This document shows positions 63,745 to 64,000 of a stretch of DNA of 64,000 bases, one piece after another. A program made the translations under genes and the position numbers. The DNA is from CAZFAP01 sp964516325 (lineage in GTDB: Bacteria > Auribacterota > JABMQX01). Numbering within the stretch: the first letter of the stretch is position 1; each line of letters starts with the position of its first letter. The DNA is taken from contig CAZFAP010000004.1 of the NCBI GenBank assembly GCA_964516325.1, positions 1 to 64,000 of the forward strand, written 5' to 3'. Below the pieces are notes generated by a model. It did not search any database, was not told the origin of the DNA, and saw nothing but the letters and a program-made list of their open reading frames with translations.

Positions 63745-64000
63745 AAGGCTTTGCGTCCCCGGTTTCCGGTTTCCCCGGTGCAGGCGGGCGTACCCCGCGA
63801 CGCGGTCCACGCTCGGAAGGAACCGGCTTCCCGGGCGGCCCGTGCCTGTATCCGACGAAGCCGAGCCCGCGCTTGACCATCTCTTCACGCGGGATGGAGT
63901 ACTTCTGCCCAAAATCATGAAGAGCTTTGATGTTCTCGATCCTCACAAAGCGACCCAGCCTCTCGCTACGGTCTCGTCCGTCCGACCGCTCCAGAGCCTC
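63743..64000 (-). CDS. Hypothetical protein, C-terminal part, start beyond the window
   Basis: Eighty-five codons remain open to the window edge on the minus strand and end in TAG at 63743-63745. The readable part has RIENIKALHDFGQKYSIPREEMVKRG followed by a proline- and arginine-rich tail. I recognise no family; the charged helix and low-complexity tail could be the end of a larger cytosolic protein. The tail runs directly into the A element, whose insertion may have changed its last residues. Confidence 0.4.
   Translation of the reverse strand, partial: EALERSDGRDRSERLGRFVRIENIKALHDFGQKYSIPREEMVKRGLGFVGYRHGPPGKPVPSERGPRRGVRPPAPGKPETGDAKP

Overview
The window comes from a Gram-negative (diderm) heterotrophic bacterium with high G+C and the standard genetic code. 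Evidence for this: Sec and Tat signal peptides, an outer-membrane beta-barrel, three multihaem cytochromes c, a PilT ATPase, and a set of secreted DUF1080, ThuA, Gfo/Idh/MocA, FG-GAP and NHL proteins together with a prepilin-like protein. That combination is typical of the PVC superphylum and nearby uncultured phyla (Planctomycetota, Verrucomicrobiota, Lentisphaerota, Hydrogenedentota, Sumerlaeota). No rRNA, tRNA or ribosomal protein is present, so the phylum remains an inference.

Layout. 1-2650: lipid and envelope housekeeping operon uppS (3' end only), cdsA, cmk, plsC. 2838-7763: a secreted alpha-2-macroglobulin with an intact thioester motif. 7893-10042: a MarR/NmrA-like cassette with matching operators, followed by the decayed 3' end of a second macroglobulin gene and its terminator. 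10411-16248: a 12-repeat NHL protein, a Tat-exported TIM-barrel protein and a C45-hydrolase/alpha-beta-hydrolase fusion. 16654-28762: a respiratory or electron-transfer locus with a promoter overlapped by a Fur-box-like site, secreted cytochromes with 13 and 20 haem motifs, a beta-barrel protein, a compact 16-haem cytochrome, then a histidine kinase and response regulator. 29275-49865: a long, mostly co-directional locus for extracellular carbohydrate breakdown (HEAT protein, Tat oxidoreductase, FG-GAP protein, ThuA, double metallo-beta-lactamase, double DUF1080, and five glycosidase-like proteins). 50076-57248: a truncated phzF-like gene, then on the minus strand two TPR membrane proteins with pilT, hemB and an O-antigen-ligase-like TPR protein, plus a small PilZ-like gene on the plus strand. 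58094-64000: a GT-C-like membrane protein, endonuclease IV, a GNAT acetyltransferase, a structured intergenic region, a prepilin-like protein and an incomplete gene at the edge.

How the genes work together. The strongest system is the cytochrome locus. Three neighbouring genes encode 49 haem-attachment motifs beside a beta-barrel protein, which has the parts of a porin-cytochrome conduit for moving electrons across the outer membrane, in an arrangement I do not recognise. hemB further along could support haem supply. The carbohydrate locus has no visible SusC/D pair or transporter; its proteins are nearly all exported, and the DUF1080 plus Gfo/Idh/MocA pair suggests a 3-keto-sugar route.

Intergenic DNA is rich in short repeat families: a MITE-like element in five copies (A), a roughly 160-190 bp element in three copies (D), and two common imperfect inverted repeats (B, E). 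One A copy overlaps the apparent start codon of the O-antigen-ligase-like gene.
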